DNA from: Plumapathes pennacea
Taxonomy: Eukaryota; Cnidaria; Anthozoa; Antipatharia; Myriopathidae
Direction of reading: 5' to 3'
NCBI GenBank assembly: GCA_964036295.1
Contig: OZ038468.1
Span: 4,150,501-4,214,500 of the forward strand
DNA: 64,000 bases
Positions within the stretch are counted from its first letter, which is position 1, and every line of letters starts with the position of its first letter. A program made the position numbers and the translations under genes. This document shows positions 35,521 through 47,963 of the stretch, piece by piece. The notes below the pieces were generated by a model that had not been told where the DNA came from, searched no databases, and was given only the letters and a program-made list of their open reading frames with translations.

Positions 35521-36286
35521 TGAGATGTGCGTGAAGGAAACAAACGAATATTAACAGGAATCTATTAGCAGCTGTTCATTTATATTCGAAAAAAAAGAAG
35601 AGGAAAAAAAACCCAGCTCTGTATCATATACATCCTCGGCCATCCTCGTTGAGAACCAAACTCAAGTTATCTGGCTTTCAACTCCTTTACCCTTCAAAAT
35701 ACCATATTTTGGTGTCGAAATACCCTTCAGTGTATACTTCTAGTAAACATTTGTCCCCTTATTATGTCTTTGAACAGGAGATCATGCTTTAAACCTCACG
35801 CGACTACGACGCGACTTTGGCGAACTTCCTAATCGAGGGCAGGACCAGTTTTAGAACCCCTGTGAAATACCAGTGCAATTTTTCTTTGGCCAGTCGTTAT
35901 TACCGACACTTAAAAGTACCAAAAGGCTTTGCTTTTTAAACCCTTGTTTATACCCAAGCTTAGAAAAGGATCTCTTTCGGGCGGAACCTCCCCGTTAAAA
36001 ATCGCGGACAAGACAACTTTATTAGAGAACCGTGCGACTGATGTACATTTTTTACAGTATTATATAACAGTAAAAGAAAGCATAGTACAGGATAGCAAAT
36101 TGATAAACGCTGTACTTTTTCCTTATTTGAAAGCACTCGTAAAAAATTTGCAATTTCTCCGTTTGTACTTTTGAGGTGGAATAAGTTTTTTATATTTCAT
36201 AAATGATGCTTTTAATTTCTTAAAAGGGCCGTTTTAATATATTGTAATGTTATGAATGAATTTGCACTGATCAGTTCAGTTTTCCT

Positions 36287-37331
36287 GAGCTTCATCTCCG
36301 TGTCATTTCCTGTAGTTCAAAGTCCAGCGCTGCAAAGACTGGGTCTGATTTCTGAGAAAAACATGAACAACACCCAAACATGTCTCTGAGTCCTCGTCTG
36401 AAGTTGCCACAAAAATAAAACAGAATCCATGGATTAATTACAATGGTTATTCAAAAAAACATTGTGCACGACTAAATAGGCAGCGAAGTTGATAGAAAGT
36501 GTCGAGTAATACCTAATCGCAGCATAAGTCACAAACGGTAGATAGCATAAAGCAAACGCTACAACAATACATATGGACATTTTTGTAATACGACTGTTTT
36601 GCAGTTCGCGTCGTCGAATATGCTGTCTGTTCCTTGTGTGACTACCGGGAGCCTTCCTTCTTCTCATCTTTAATTACAGAAAGCGACGTGTACAGGACAG
36701 CAATTATAGGAAAAGGAATATATACTAAAACTGTAAACAATATTGTATGATAAAATTTTCCTGCTATAAATTGGGAACCAAACGATGGAGTCCACTCTGC
36801 TGTGCAGTACAATGCATTACATTTCGTCACAAGCCTAAAAAGGTAAAAATAAGGCAAATGAAGGACGACAGCCACTATCCACGCTGCAATCACCAGCTTT
36901 TTTCCAAGTGTCGAAGTGAAATTTCGTGCTTTCAGCGGATACACGACAGCAGCAAAACTCTCAACCGCAATCAAAACCAAACTCTGGATAGAAACAGCCG
37001 TAGAGATGTCTCCCATGAAGGCTACAAACTTTCATAAGAAATCTCCGACTGGTCCGCCAACCAGAAATCGTCTCCATCCGAGCCAAATATAGACCATTTG
37101 AACGGGCATCATGAAAAACGGATAAAGCAGGTCTGATGCGGCCATGTTAACAATGAAATGGTTTGTATTGGTTCTCGTGGCGGGGTTTCTTTTAAAAACT
37201 ATAACAACAATAACAAGTAGATTCCCGACAAGAGACAAAGAAACCATTTAAGACAGGGCCACAGTTCTACCCACTTTCTCAACGATTTCACCGACATTGG
37301 ATTCACACTGCGCAGTAGCGTTGTTTTCCAT
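36287..37331 (-). pseudogene. Class A GPCR pseudogene (paralogue of 54893-55936)
   Basis: The segment aligns along its whole length to the intact receptor at 54893-55936 and is broken. The start ATG at 37329-37331 (MENNATAQCE) is intact. A stop replaces the Phe codon just before MVSLSLVGN (about 37248). A second stop replaces the conserved extracellular Cys after GPVGDFL (about 37030). The TM3 motif ERF is changed to ESF, losing the conserved arginine. There are frameshifts near the third intracellular loop (about 36660) and before TM7 (about 36450). The remaining sequence is still very similar to the intact copy, so inactivation appears recent. Its 5' side faces peptide gene copy 2 at 42370, separated by an inverted-repeat insertion. 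Confidence 0.9.
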
Positions 37332-37812
37332 GACTACTTGGTGGTGTAACGAGCAATGTGTGAACTGAAACCTTTCGACTTCTTCATTTATATCAGTTGT
37401 CAGATAACACATCAGAAAAACACCCATAAAAGGCGTCCTTTGCGGTCGTTGCCATGGCAAGGGAACAACAAATTCCAGGTGCATGTGGATTTGTCACTTT
37501 ATGAGGAAGACCTACTGTATTATCATTTTATACAAGAACTATGTTTTGTTAACATGTGTGCCGCGCGTGCTTCACTACTTATGTGTTTTCTTTTATTAAC
37601 TCAATACGTTTCTTCTATCAGGCTTTCGAGTATTCGTGCTCTGTAACAAATATAAAATTGAAAGCGAGGAACGTCACACGAGAGACGGTTTTGTTGAACA
37701 AAAGCGCAATAATATTGTAAACATCTCTTGTGTGACATTCCTTGCTTTCAATTTTATGTTTTTACAGAGCACGAATACTCGAAAACCTGATAGAAAAAAA
37801 GTATTGAGTGAA

Positions 37813-40800
37813 GCCCAACGCGAGCTTAGGACTGCAATTTTTTTTTTTTTTAATTTCTTTTTCGGTCGAGAATCAGCACACGGTGATTGGTTCAGATTAT
37901 CACGGGATATGCAATGACGAAATTGACTTCGTTAAACAACTCGAGTGTGGCTATGAATTGCTCGGTACTTGTGTGTAAAAGTTAACTGCATTTAATCCAA
38001 ACACCGTTTGGTTTTGTGTCAAACACGAACTGATAAACTGGATGTTAGGGAACAATTTTGGATTACGTTCTTTAGTTCACCGTGGAAGCTTTGAGAATAG
38101 CCGTAAACAGATGTTTGATAGATACCGCTGGAGGATTGCAAATATCTCTGTAGCCGCTAAATATTTAGTCCCGACGAAACTTTCTGTGGCAACACGAAAT
38201 ACTTCTGGGAAGAAAAGAAGCCGAAAACGGAAACCAAAGCTACGATGAGCTTTAGCCGCAAAACAATCGCGATTTATGCTTCACTCTGTACATGACATCT
38301 GTTGCCTCATAAAATTCTTCTGCTTATCGTACATTGCCTGTTGAAATGTTTCTTTCATTCGATCATGTAGCCTTTGTTTCACAATGGTCATTGTATACCA
38401 GAAATGAAAAATACACTGAAATAGTCCTGAGTATTAAGTTTGCAGTCACAAATGGACTGAAGACACTGTGAATACACTGTGAACAAAACCCCAACAATAT
38501 TTTAAACATGATTCGTGTTACATTCCTCGCTTTCAATTTTATATTTGTTACGAAGCACGAATACTCGAAAGCCTGATAGAAGAAACGCATTCAATTAATA
38601 CAAGAAAACACACAAGTAGTGAAGCGAAGGCTGGATTGATCGTGGCCTCTGATTATAAATAAGAGTCGAATGCGATTGTGCATAAGAAGAGATGTCAGAA
38701 TTTCGTCCCAGAATTTTTACCGGTTCCAGCGAGCGCAGCAAGTTGAGGTTCGGAGAGAGGTAAGATGGCGCGCAACAAAACATATTTAGCCAGTTTTTAA
38801 GTTCAATCGTTGCCGAAGACCGCCGTTCGGCGAACGACCAAAATCCCCATACATTTCTTTATAATTGCCAAAGGTCATGTTCTTTCGTAATAACAAAGGT
38901 ATCACATATCACTGTGTGACAGACAGACAGACTCTCGGAGCCTGGGCTGCCCTGTGTGTATACTAGAAATCAAAAATACACCGAAATAGTCCCGAGCATT
39001 GAGTTTGCAGTCACAAATGGACTGAACACGCTGTGAACAAAATCGCAATAATATTGTAAACAAGTCTCGTGTTGGGCTCATGTTACATTCCTCGCTTTCA
39101 ATTTTATATTTGTTACAAAGCACAAATACTCGAAAGCCTGATAGAAGTGAAACGCATTCAGTTAAAAAAACAAGACAGACTAGTATTGAAGCGAAGGCTG
39201 GAATAATCGTGGCCTCTGATTAGAATTAAGTGTTCGAAGTCAAACTGTCAAAATCGATTCATAAAAAGACAAGTCACGCATTACTCAGATTTTCTCGGTG
39301 GGTAACCATTTCGCTTCTAAGCTCAAAATGCAGAGTCGCTCAACCTTTAAGAACCAAGTGTATGAGTGTTGTAATGATAAATTTATAGTTTAATCAGGTT
39401 TCATTTAAGCAAGGTGTCAAAAGCCAAGTTCTCTATAATGTGTGATATATTTCTGGTGAGAAACTGGAACCCTCCCGGAAGTTCCGCTCTTGTCCTTGCT
39501 TTCCATTTTAGTATATTCTGCTCTCGACCCAACTAACGCCGCGAGCTCACTGGCAACGCCAGTCTAGTTGCGTTTGAATTTGCAGTTCACAGCCAGCCGT
39601 GGCAAATACCTCCCGTGAAATACGCTGACTTCGGATGTTGATATTTTGGGCTAGGAAGCTCCAAATCGCATGAAAATTGCATCAAACGAAAGCTAATTTC
39701 AACTTTTGCAGAAATATTGGACAAGATGGCCGCCTCGCATGCGCATTGACGCACACAATCCGTTGGTTCTCTCTCAGATCAATAAAGAAAAATGTATGGG
39801 AGAAATCACAAATTGCATAATTGCTTGTTCCTGACGAAAAACCGGCAAAATGTCCAGCTCGGTAGTTGTAGTTATGACTTAAAGACATCGTTTTAACCGT
39901 AGCTCGGTACAGTTATTGAATATCGGTTCGTCGAGAATCTAGGCTCTTAGGCTGTACTCCAAGGATTGCGTTCAAACAATTTTACTCAAAAGCAACGGTG
40001 AAGAAAAACACTCGTATTACAGTAAAGGCGTAAAACTACTTCCCGCATGCTACCAGCATGCCATGCGGTACTACATAACTTCATGTAACACAATTCTAGA
40101 GTCCACAACAACAGTATTTCGAGTCCTTCATTCTTCTTTCGAGCAATAAAACTTACCTTCATTTCACGCCCTGTGAGCATACTGTTTCTTTGTAATTTTC
40201 GCAATTAAGCTACATTTCAAGTCCGTCTTCCGATGACTTGCTTGTGTCGGGTACAGTTTGTCCTGCTGGCGAAATCGAGTCGAAGCTTTAGAGTCCGTAG
40301 AGCCGGAGGCGAAGGAAACGCTTGCCCGCGGACCCTGTTATTTTGAAAAACTCCGTACGCCAGCGTACGGACTCGCTGATTGGTAAGGTGGGTTACCGAT
40401 GATTGACAGCCTGTCGGTCAAGTCCTTGGCGTGGGGAACTTTCGACGGGTTCGGAAAATTATTTATCTTTCAGCTCCTAGTTTTGATGAAGAAGGAGGCT
40501 TGTGTGCTGGAAATTCGCCCACTACAAGGCATAATCCAAGACTAGATACTCGAGGGGTGTACGTGCGGCTCTCCGCAGGGTGAATGCAATCTGCCCGATA
40601 TTGAAAACGGCAAGTTCAAGTTATTGTTCACGTCGGCAAAATCTGTTCTTCAGAACAGAATTTTCCTTTCGTTCCTTAATATGAGAAGACGGTGCCTGAC
40701 TACAGATGTTGTTGACGAGTCTCATATGTGGTAACTGGAAGAATCTGACCGCGACACTCTTTAATTTCTTTTTGATTGCTAATCAAAGCCTTTGAGGCTG

Positions 40801-42262
40801 GCTGAAATGCACCAAATCGAACTTTGAACGCGTATTTACGCATTTATGAAGCAAGGTTTAAGCTCCGAGGAAGGGCAAACGCCGTATAATACTTCACATG
40901 AGCCGAACCCGAATTCAAATGAAGCCGTCATTCACGGCTGCACTACTGGGCTTCAGATCGACAGCCGCTCCAAATACAAACAGTCGAACTTAATTGGATA
41001 TAATCGAACTTCGAGTACGGCGTTTGACTGTGGCCGTTACATCTTAACAAGCGCTCCGACATATGACAACGTGTTTCTTTATTTATTTCGATTCACGTCC
41101 GTTAAAAATATTCTTGTTTGTATTGGTGGAATTAATGACAGGCCGTCGTGCTCCGAGTTAACGTAACTGTCAAAGTTCAAGGGGGCGTATTTCAAAATAA
41201 CAGGGTCTGCGGGCAAGCGTTTCCTTCTCACCTCCTCGCCCCCTCCCCTTGCGTCCTTTTTGCGCTCACCCCACGTTTCGCGCGGCCAAAATTGAAAAAG
41301 TCATCGTATGCGCTCAGAAACCTACGGAAACGCTTGCTACACAGGCTACCGCGGTGAACGCGAGCCAAAATCTTTTCCTATAATCCAGTTTATCCGTGCA
41401 TATTCCACAGAGCCAAATGGTGTTGAGTTTGAATGGGATGCAGTTAACTTTTTCACTACTTATGTGTTTTTTTCATAAACTCAATACGTTTTTTTCTATC
41501 AGGCTTCGAGTATTCGTGCTTTGTAACAAATATAAAATTGAAAGCGAGGAATGTCACACGAGAGATGTTTACAATAATTTTGCGGTTTTGTTCACAGTGT
41601 GTTCAGTCCATTTGTGACTGCAAACTTAGTCCTCAGAATTATTTCGGTGTATTTTTCATTTCTGGTATTCAATGACCATTGCGAAACAAAGGCTACATGA
41701 TCGAATGAAAGAAACACTTCAACAGGCAATGTACGATACAGAGAAGAATTTTATGAGGCAACAGATGTCATATACAGAGTAATTAAAGCATAAAGCGTCA
41801 TTGTTTTACGGCCAAAGCTCACCGTAGCTTTGGTTTCTGTTTTCGCCCTGTTATCTTCCCAAAAGTATTTCGTGTCGCCACAGAAAGTTTCGTCGGGACT
41901 AAATACTTATCGGCCACAGAGATATTTGCAATCCCCCAGCGGTATCTATCAAACATTTGTTTACGGCTATTCTCAAAGCTTCCGCGGTGAACGTGAGCCA
42001 AAATCGTTCCCGAAAATCCAGTTTATCCGTGCATATTCCACACAACCAAATGGTGTTGAGTTTGGATGGGATGCAGTTAACTTTTACACACAAGTAACGA
42101 GCAATTCACTGGCCACATCTCGAGTTGTTTAGCGAAGTCAATTACGTCATCGCTTAGCACGTGATGATATGAACCAATCACCTCGTGCTGCTTCTCGACC
42201 GACAAATAAAAAGGAAGAAAAAAGAAAAGAATTTGCCTTCCTAAGCTCGCGTTAGGCCCCAG
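37813..42262. mobile_element. Large foldback element with ~0.8 kb inverted arms
   Basis: The left arm (about 37813-38640) and right arm (about 41400-42262) are inverted copies. Outer words are CAACGCGAGCTTAGGACTGC on the left and CCTAAGCTCGCGTTAGG on the right; matching inner words include GTAGCCTTTGTTTCACAATGG against its reverse complement near 41682. The interior (38640-41400) holds further partial inverted copies (38900-39210; about 40296-40345 against 41190-41240). No transposase was found. A short hairpin of the same family (37590-37812) lies against the left end and a partial arm copy is at 48450-48600. The element separates the GPCR pseudogene from peptide copy 2. Confidence 0.6.
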
Positions 42263-42369
42263 GCCCCCGCGAGCAAAGATATAAACGCAGTATAACTACT
42301 CGAATGCTTCAGGGTGTTAACACAATTGTTTAGAGTCTTACTTGAATCAGGTATAGTGGAGGCGGCAAA

Positions 42370-42697
42370 ATGAACTCAAGAAAGCTTGCTGTGGTCGTGT
42401 TTTGTGTTTTCCTCGTCCTATCTCTGACGGCTGAAACTCAGGGATTTTCGAGTGGTTTTAACCTGGTAAGATGACAAAAGTTAACCGCTTTCAATCAACT
42501 TCAGCGTAGTTAGTTGTTACTTTTAACTTTTTGCACACTCTCTTATTTACCACGTGCATGTTATGCTTTCTTTCCATTTCCAGCCTCCAAATGGCAAGAG
42601 AGATGAGATCTGCAAAGTGGCAAGACGCCTGAACTGTGCAGAACGACGCGAAGTCAGGGAGCAGTTACCAGATGCTGAAGAAAACCTGAACAAATGA
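42370..42697 (+). CDS. Small secreted peptide precursor, copy 2 (69 aa, two exons)
   Basis: Exon 1 is 42370-42465 (donor GTAAGA) and exon 2 is 42584-42697 (acceptor TTCCAG), joined in phase 0. The signal peptide MNSRKLAVVVFCVFLVLSLT is followed by AETQG, then FSSGFNL across the splice to PPNGKR, then DEICKVARRLNCAERR, EVREQLPD and ENLNK. The NGKR site would yield an amidated peptide (FSSGFNLPPN-amide), assuming cleavage after ETQG; if Gln is N-terminal, pyroglutamate is possible. The segment between signal and KR is completely different from copy 1, while the signal and the tail are almost identical. The intron is only 118 bp, against 306 bp in copy 1. AATAAA is at 42793-42798. Confidence 0.72.
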
Positions 42698-44879
42698 AGA
42701 AACATGAATGACGCCATTCTTCTGACATCGCCGTGTAGTTTCCGTGCTCATCTGCGAATGATCTGTAGCTTTCGTTGTTAATTGCAATACTTAATAAACG
42801 TCACGAGAAACTTAATAATGAGTTGAAGTTTTGTTTCTTGGGAAATGTGTTTTTTATCAAGAGCGGTAGATTCCATGCAACGCAAAAGCTGCGGTCAAAA
42901 ATTAGAAATTAAGAACAATCAACAGCCCAATATTATATAGATGTGAACAGTTTCTAATCTTCATCTCCCACCTGCAGATTTGTTAAATCCTCTGTTACCA
43001 TAGTTACACCTATGACATCTAAGATTCATCTAAGCTAACAAAAACAAAACGAAGTAAATAACTTGAGAAAAACACTCATGTCTAGTAGAATGCAAATGTA
43101 ATGGCACAGTTTAAAATAATTCTGATGTTGGCCTCAAAAAGCGCCTTTTATGGATTAAGATCAGAAACAAGTTTAATAAAACCTTGCCTGGTGATTTGAG
43201 GTACTTTCTAGTGCTTGACATCATAAGTGGTAATGTGCCTTGACAACTGTAAAACATCTTAACTATATACATAAAGCTATAGCTATGAGTATAAATCATT
43301 TTGTCACTATTCATCATTGGTTCTTCAAATATTTCTATCTTCACAGGAATATGAATATGACAAGAAAATGAATTGAGAAGACGGAAACTTTCAGCCTGTA
43401 GTTCATGAGCAATGCAAGGACAAGCACAATAGTTCTTATTTCAAAATGAAAACACGCTCGACATTACTTTTCATAAAGTGATCATACTTCCTCTAAGGCC
43501 TAATTACAGCCATCTGCTCTATAAACCGAAATTACTATTAACACTCAGTTAACAAAGACCAATGATGTATTATGGTTTGAAATAAATTTAGAAGAACAAT
43601 TTCTATGCAAATTTCGAAAACAATTGAGTTGAAGACAAAACAGGACGTGCTAAATTGAATGAAAACACGCTCGACACATTATTTTTCATAAAGTGATCAT
43701 ACTTCCTCTTAGGCCTAATTACAGCCATCTGCTCTATAAACCGAAATTACTATAACACTCAGTTAACAAAGACCAATGATGTATTATGGTATGAAGTTTA
43801 TAAATTGAGAAGAACGATTTCTATGCAAAGTTCGAAAACAATAGACTTGAAGATAAAACAGGACGTGCTAAATTAGAAAATTATAAAAAAAAAAAAAAAA
43901 TAGGAACAATAAACAGCCCCATGTTGTATACACGTAAAAAGTTTCATTGATTATGAAAAAGGTTTTGCTTTTTATCCCGGCACCCTGATCATGTATATAA
44001 AAACAATTTTTTAAAAGCTAAACTAGTGAGCAGCACTCGGTGCGAACTTAAGTTGTAAAACTTCTCTAATTCTCCAACGCATTTTGTCTGACTATCGCAG
44101 ACTTCATCAGGGAGTTTTACAATTATAGTTACAAATGATGCCTGTTATATACCAACTTCAAACACGTACGGCGATCGTGGGCAGAAGCAATCTACCTTAA
44201 TGAGATGTGCGTGAAGGAAACAACCGAATCAACTAGACCAATCATATGACGACAAAACGTTCGAAACGTAGCCCGAGAAAACAGGCGTCTGTCATCGCGC
44301 GCTCGATATAAACCAAACGTACACACTAGCCGAAAAACTTCCACACTAATTGCGGATGTTGCAGCTACCCAGATATAGGTAGTTTCTCTGATTTGGTTGT
44401 CGCTTTGTCATTGAACAAAACGGACGCAATGCTTTATTATAACTTCAGTTAACGTTTACCCAGTTCTCAATGATCATTAATGTAGTTTACCAAACAAAAC
44501 GCAAGGCAACACACCTGACTAGTCACTTTAAGAACTTACTACTTTTAGAACAACGCATTTTAGACATTGTGAGTCGGTATATTATGGCATTAACAAAAAT
44601 TTTGGCCAATAAACGAAAACATTCTGATCCTAAAAGAGGTAAATAATTCAAACAAATTTGTAAATTTGCCAAATATTTTCAAAGTTTGATCAACTGCAAT
44701 ATCTGATGACGTTTTATCTTGTTGAGAGATAAAATTCAGAAAAGTCATATCCAAAAGCACGAAAATCGTACCACAATCAATTAGGCCAAACTGTTTGCTT
44801 CCGGCAACGAAAGTGCCACCCCGTAACAATCTTAGCACCAAGTACATTTATTGCATCAGAAGTTAGCAGCTGTCATTTA
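42698..44879. other. Duplicated flanks, no gene
   Basis: Contains copies of the 3' flank of the peptide gene (compare 32800-33300 and 43100-43400), two near-identical tandem segments (about 43455-43660 and 43660-43890), and at 43960-44330 a copy of 35330-35520 plus 32690-32790. No coding exon was seen. Confidence 0.5.
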
Positions 44880-45405
44880 AGGCCCGATCAAACGGTGAAT
44901 GATAGCTGATGATAGTTGCGATCCCGAAACTATCACCTACTATCACTGACTATCACAGAGAGTGATCAAACGCTCACGAAATAGCGCATGATAGTCGACC
45001 AGAAATAACGCAATCGCTCGCGCGAGATCCAGCTCGTGTGAAAACGTCAACGCCTCGGCAAAAACATAACAAAAATGGCTGTTTATATAAACACAAGAGC
45101 CGCTATTTGTTTTGTTTTGTTCAATTTTACTCTCTTCATCACTCGATATGGCCTTGTTTTCATTGCTTTTCATTAACCTGTTTATTCAGGGGAAAACAGC
45201 TGACCGAAAAACTATCATGGACTATCATGCGCGTGATCAAACGGGGAAAACTATCATCGATTATCATAGAAAATTTGAACATGTTCAAATCGAAAGATAG
45301 TTGATGATAGTTGATGATAGTCCATGATAGTCTATGATAGTTTGTGTTCAAACGCGCGTGACAGTTTGAACTATCATCGACTATCATCACAGTTTGATCG
45401 GGCCT
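44880..45405. mobile_element. PIF/Harbinger-type MITE (526 bp) with ACTATCATNGACTATCAT repeats
   Basis: The inverted ends AGGCCCGATCAAAC (left) and GTTTGATCGGGCCT (right) are flanked by TTA at 44877-44879 and TTA at 45406-45408. The interior is filled with ACTATCATNGACTATCAT and its reverse complement GATGATAGT. The small open frames across it are by-products. Confidence 0.82.
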
Positions 45406-45879
45406 TTACTGTATATTCGAAGGAAAACAGCTATATGCATGTTGCTTTATTTTCATCCTCGATGAAAACAAGCTCTCCAATCATCTTAACCAAAGCTTCA
45501 GTAGCCCTTGTCCATGCATCAGAAGTTAGAAGCTATCATTTACTGTATATTCGAAAGAAAACACCTATATGCATGTTGTTTTATTTTCATCCTCGATGTA
45601 AACAAGCTCTCGAATCATCTTAAGCAAAGCAGTAGCCCTTGTCCATGGCCCTCTCGTTTGCTTCGTTATCTCTGTTAGATGGTTTGTGCTTCATTGTTTG
45701 TTTTAACATCTTATTTATCGGTATTTTCCTTTGAACAGCATTGGAGACTTTTGAAAACAATTTTTGTTTTGAAAATTGGATTTTTTGACACGCTAGTCGA
45801 CCAGAATCGGGCGTGGAGACTGTTGAAGTTTGACTGTTGGATTTTACACTTGTCCGACACGCCGAGAAAGCGTGGCTTT

Positions 45880-46022
45880 TTAAGAGATCCGGCGTTTTAA
45901 GAGATGGTTGTTTAAGAGCTGGCGTTTTAAGAGATGGCGATTTAAGAGCTGGTGTTTTAAGTAATGGCGTTTTAAGAGATGGCGTTATAAGAAGTGGCGA
46001 TTTAAGCAGTGGCGTTTTAAGT
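45880..46022. repeat. 15-bp minisatellite, left part
   Basis: Tandem units of the type GGCGTTTTAAGAGAT with alternating GGCGATTTAAGAGCT variants. The same array in the same orientation continues after the MULE-2 insertion at 47964. On the plus strand it reads as five-residue units (GVLRD, GDLRA, GVLSN). Confidence 0.85.
46014..46022. repeat. 9-bp target-site duplication (left) of MULE-2
   Basis: GTTTTAAGT directly precedes the element end and recurs at 47964-47972. Because it lies in a tandem array the match is partly expected from array periodicity, but the phase fits exactly at both element ends. Confidence 0.7.
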
Positions 46023-47963
46023 GGCATGTGCTCAAACATGGACTGGACTCTGGACTGGACTGGACTGGACTGGACTCTAGAATTTTTTATTTTTTTTTGA
46101 CTTTGTAAAATTGTTGAATGTGGGGTCGGTAGATGGGTGAAAGAAGGGGAGGGGTCGGGTTGGCAAAAGAAAATTTTACATATTTACGCCTTGAAACTGT
46201 GGCAAGAACTGTGAGATTTGGTTCTACTCCTATGTTTTGTCTCTTTTATCAATTCAAAGTTTATTCTTGAACGCAAACAAGCCGAAGGACAACATTGTAC
46301 GTCTGTAAGTTGACAGTGCTTATTATTGTACATCCCGCTATAGATAAGATTTTTTTTTTTTTGGATAATAAACTAGGGGAGGGGGTTCATGAAACTTTAA
46401 AAATCCCTTTTGAGTGCCATTAAACGTTGGTGACATAAATTCCCCATATTTCCGCCTTGAAAACACATCCTATGACAGCTTGTCCAGTATCGCGGTGCGT
46501 GTGTCACAGGTATAATTACGGTACCGTTCGAGGTCCTTGCAAATATGTTCAATGTGGCTGCCAATTTGATTGCGGACTCGGAAAAAACTTGTCAAAAGCT
46601 CCTTGTGGCGCTGAAAATGAGATGTGGGTGGTTGCGTCAGCGTCGAATCCGCTAAAGCCGCATACAGTCCGGTTCAAAAACGTTCACGGCGAATGCGACA
46701 AGAACTGCGCACGCTTTGCAAGGTATTCCATTTGCGCCCATGTGATAGCCATAGCAGAAAAGCTAAACAGACTCAAGCAATTCCTCGAGTGGTTCAAGAA
46801 AAGTAAACGACGAGGGAGTTACACTAAGTTAGCTAACGTAGACATGCCAAAAGGTAGTGGTAAAAAACAACACAAAGCAACACAGAGGAGGGGGGGGGGG
46901 GGCGTTCAAATATTAATCCGAGCAGCACAACAACACTTTCCCGGTCGTGAGTCGCGTTTCAGCTACTCAAGGCAGAGGCGGAGGCATTGGTAACGCTGAA
47001 GTAAACAAGTTTTCTGCCTATCAATCAGTAGCAGGATCAGCATTAACCACCTTTGCATCTCTGGCATCGACATCATCTCAACAGAAAGAGCTGCTACCGT
47101 CCCCACCCCTTCCTCTATCTATATTGTCATGGATGTCATCTCAATTAGTGCCTCCGCTTCCGACCACCTACACATTCTCACAATCAACATCAACATTAAG
47201 AACATTGCTATTAAAGGCGCCATTTCTACCAGCACAGCTACCTCCTGAAGGAGCCCCTTTGCCACCATCGCCTCAGGTGGAGCAACAACAACAAGAAACA
47301 GGTGTGGAATGGAAGCCAAACCCACAAGCAGGACTCTTCGAGGTGTCCTTGTTACACCTTTGCGATCGTCGTGTCTCCACGTGCTATGGCTGTAGGCAGC
47401 CACTGAAATGAGTAAAATGAGACGTGAGTACTTTTCAGGTGATCAACGTCGACAATCCAAACTAAGCGACGTTTATTTCCATTGCCATTTAACTTGTATT
47501 AACGCAAAGCAGCCGAAATATATGCCTTCTCTTGTTTTTGTCAAACCGCATGTGCGTCAGCTGCTAACACCACTGCATAAGCATCATCTTCATTTTAGCA
47601 TCGGCTTTGTAGCCTAAAGTATCGCATCTATAGCGGCATGTATAATAAAGACTGCCAACGTGGACGTACATTGTTGTCCATCGGCTTGTTTGCCTTTATA
47701 TGTGAAGGTTCAATAATAAAATTTGAAGGGATAAAAGAGACAAAACATAGCAGTAGAACCACATCTCACAGTTCTTGCCACAGTTTCAAGGCGTAAACAT
47801 GCAACATTTTCTTTTGAAAAACATGACCCTTGCCGACCCAACCCCTCCCCCTCTGTCACCCATCTACCCACCCCACACTCATAACAATTTTGCAAAGTCA
47901 AAAAAAAAAAAAAAGAAAATCTAGAGTCCAGTCCAGAGTCCAGTCCATGTTTGAGTACATGCC
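46023..47963. mobile_element. Mutator-like (MULE) DNA transposon with SWIM ORF, 1941 bp
   Basis: Terminal inverted repeats of about 230 bp: left GGCATGTGCTCAAACATGGA, followed by CTGGACTC repeats, a poly(T) tract and GGCAAGAACTGTGAGAT; the right end is the inverted equivalent (47735-47963). A 9-bp flanking repeat (GTTTTAAGT) and a SWIM-type zinc-finger ORF inside fit Mutator-like elements. The element split a 15-bp minisatellite. The interior keeps only the C-terminal part of the protein. Confidence 0.8.
46472..47617 (+). pseudogene. SWIM-type zinc-finger protein, C-terminal part (MULE-2 cargo, frameshifted)
   Basis: The first segment (to about 46890) has many cysteines (CVCHRYNYG, CKYVQCGCQFDCG) and then the SWIM-like VHGECDKNCARF...YSICAHVIAIAEK. 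SWIM fingers sit at the C-terminal end of MULE transposases. A 12-base G run at about 46890-46902 accompanies a frameshift. The next frame (46947-47411) contains EWKPNPQAGLFEVSLL and VSTCYGCRQPL. A stop and frame change follow, and the last frame (to 47617) has DVYFHCHLTCINAKQP and a KPHVRQLLTPLHKHHL end. This order (SWIM, NP...C.GCR, YHxxxxCI, terminal LxxxHKxxL) is typical of a family repeated in cnidarian genomes. No DDE catalytic core is in the element, so it is not autonomous. Confidence 0.65.

Noticed and set aside
44697-44745. Possible hammerhead ribozyme (CTGATGA with a following hairpin and GAAA)
   Set aside because: The hairpin is not closed directly against the core, the C-GAAA junction is missing and no third stem could be drawn; the same word at 61286 has the same defects.
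45620-46039. 139-codon minus-strand frame with LKTPxLKSP repeats
   Set aside because: The repeat region is the 15-bp minisatellite; the array loses frame on the far side of MULE-2.
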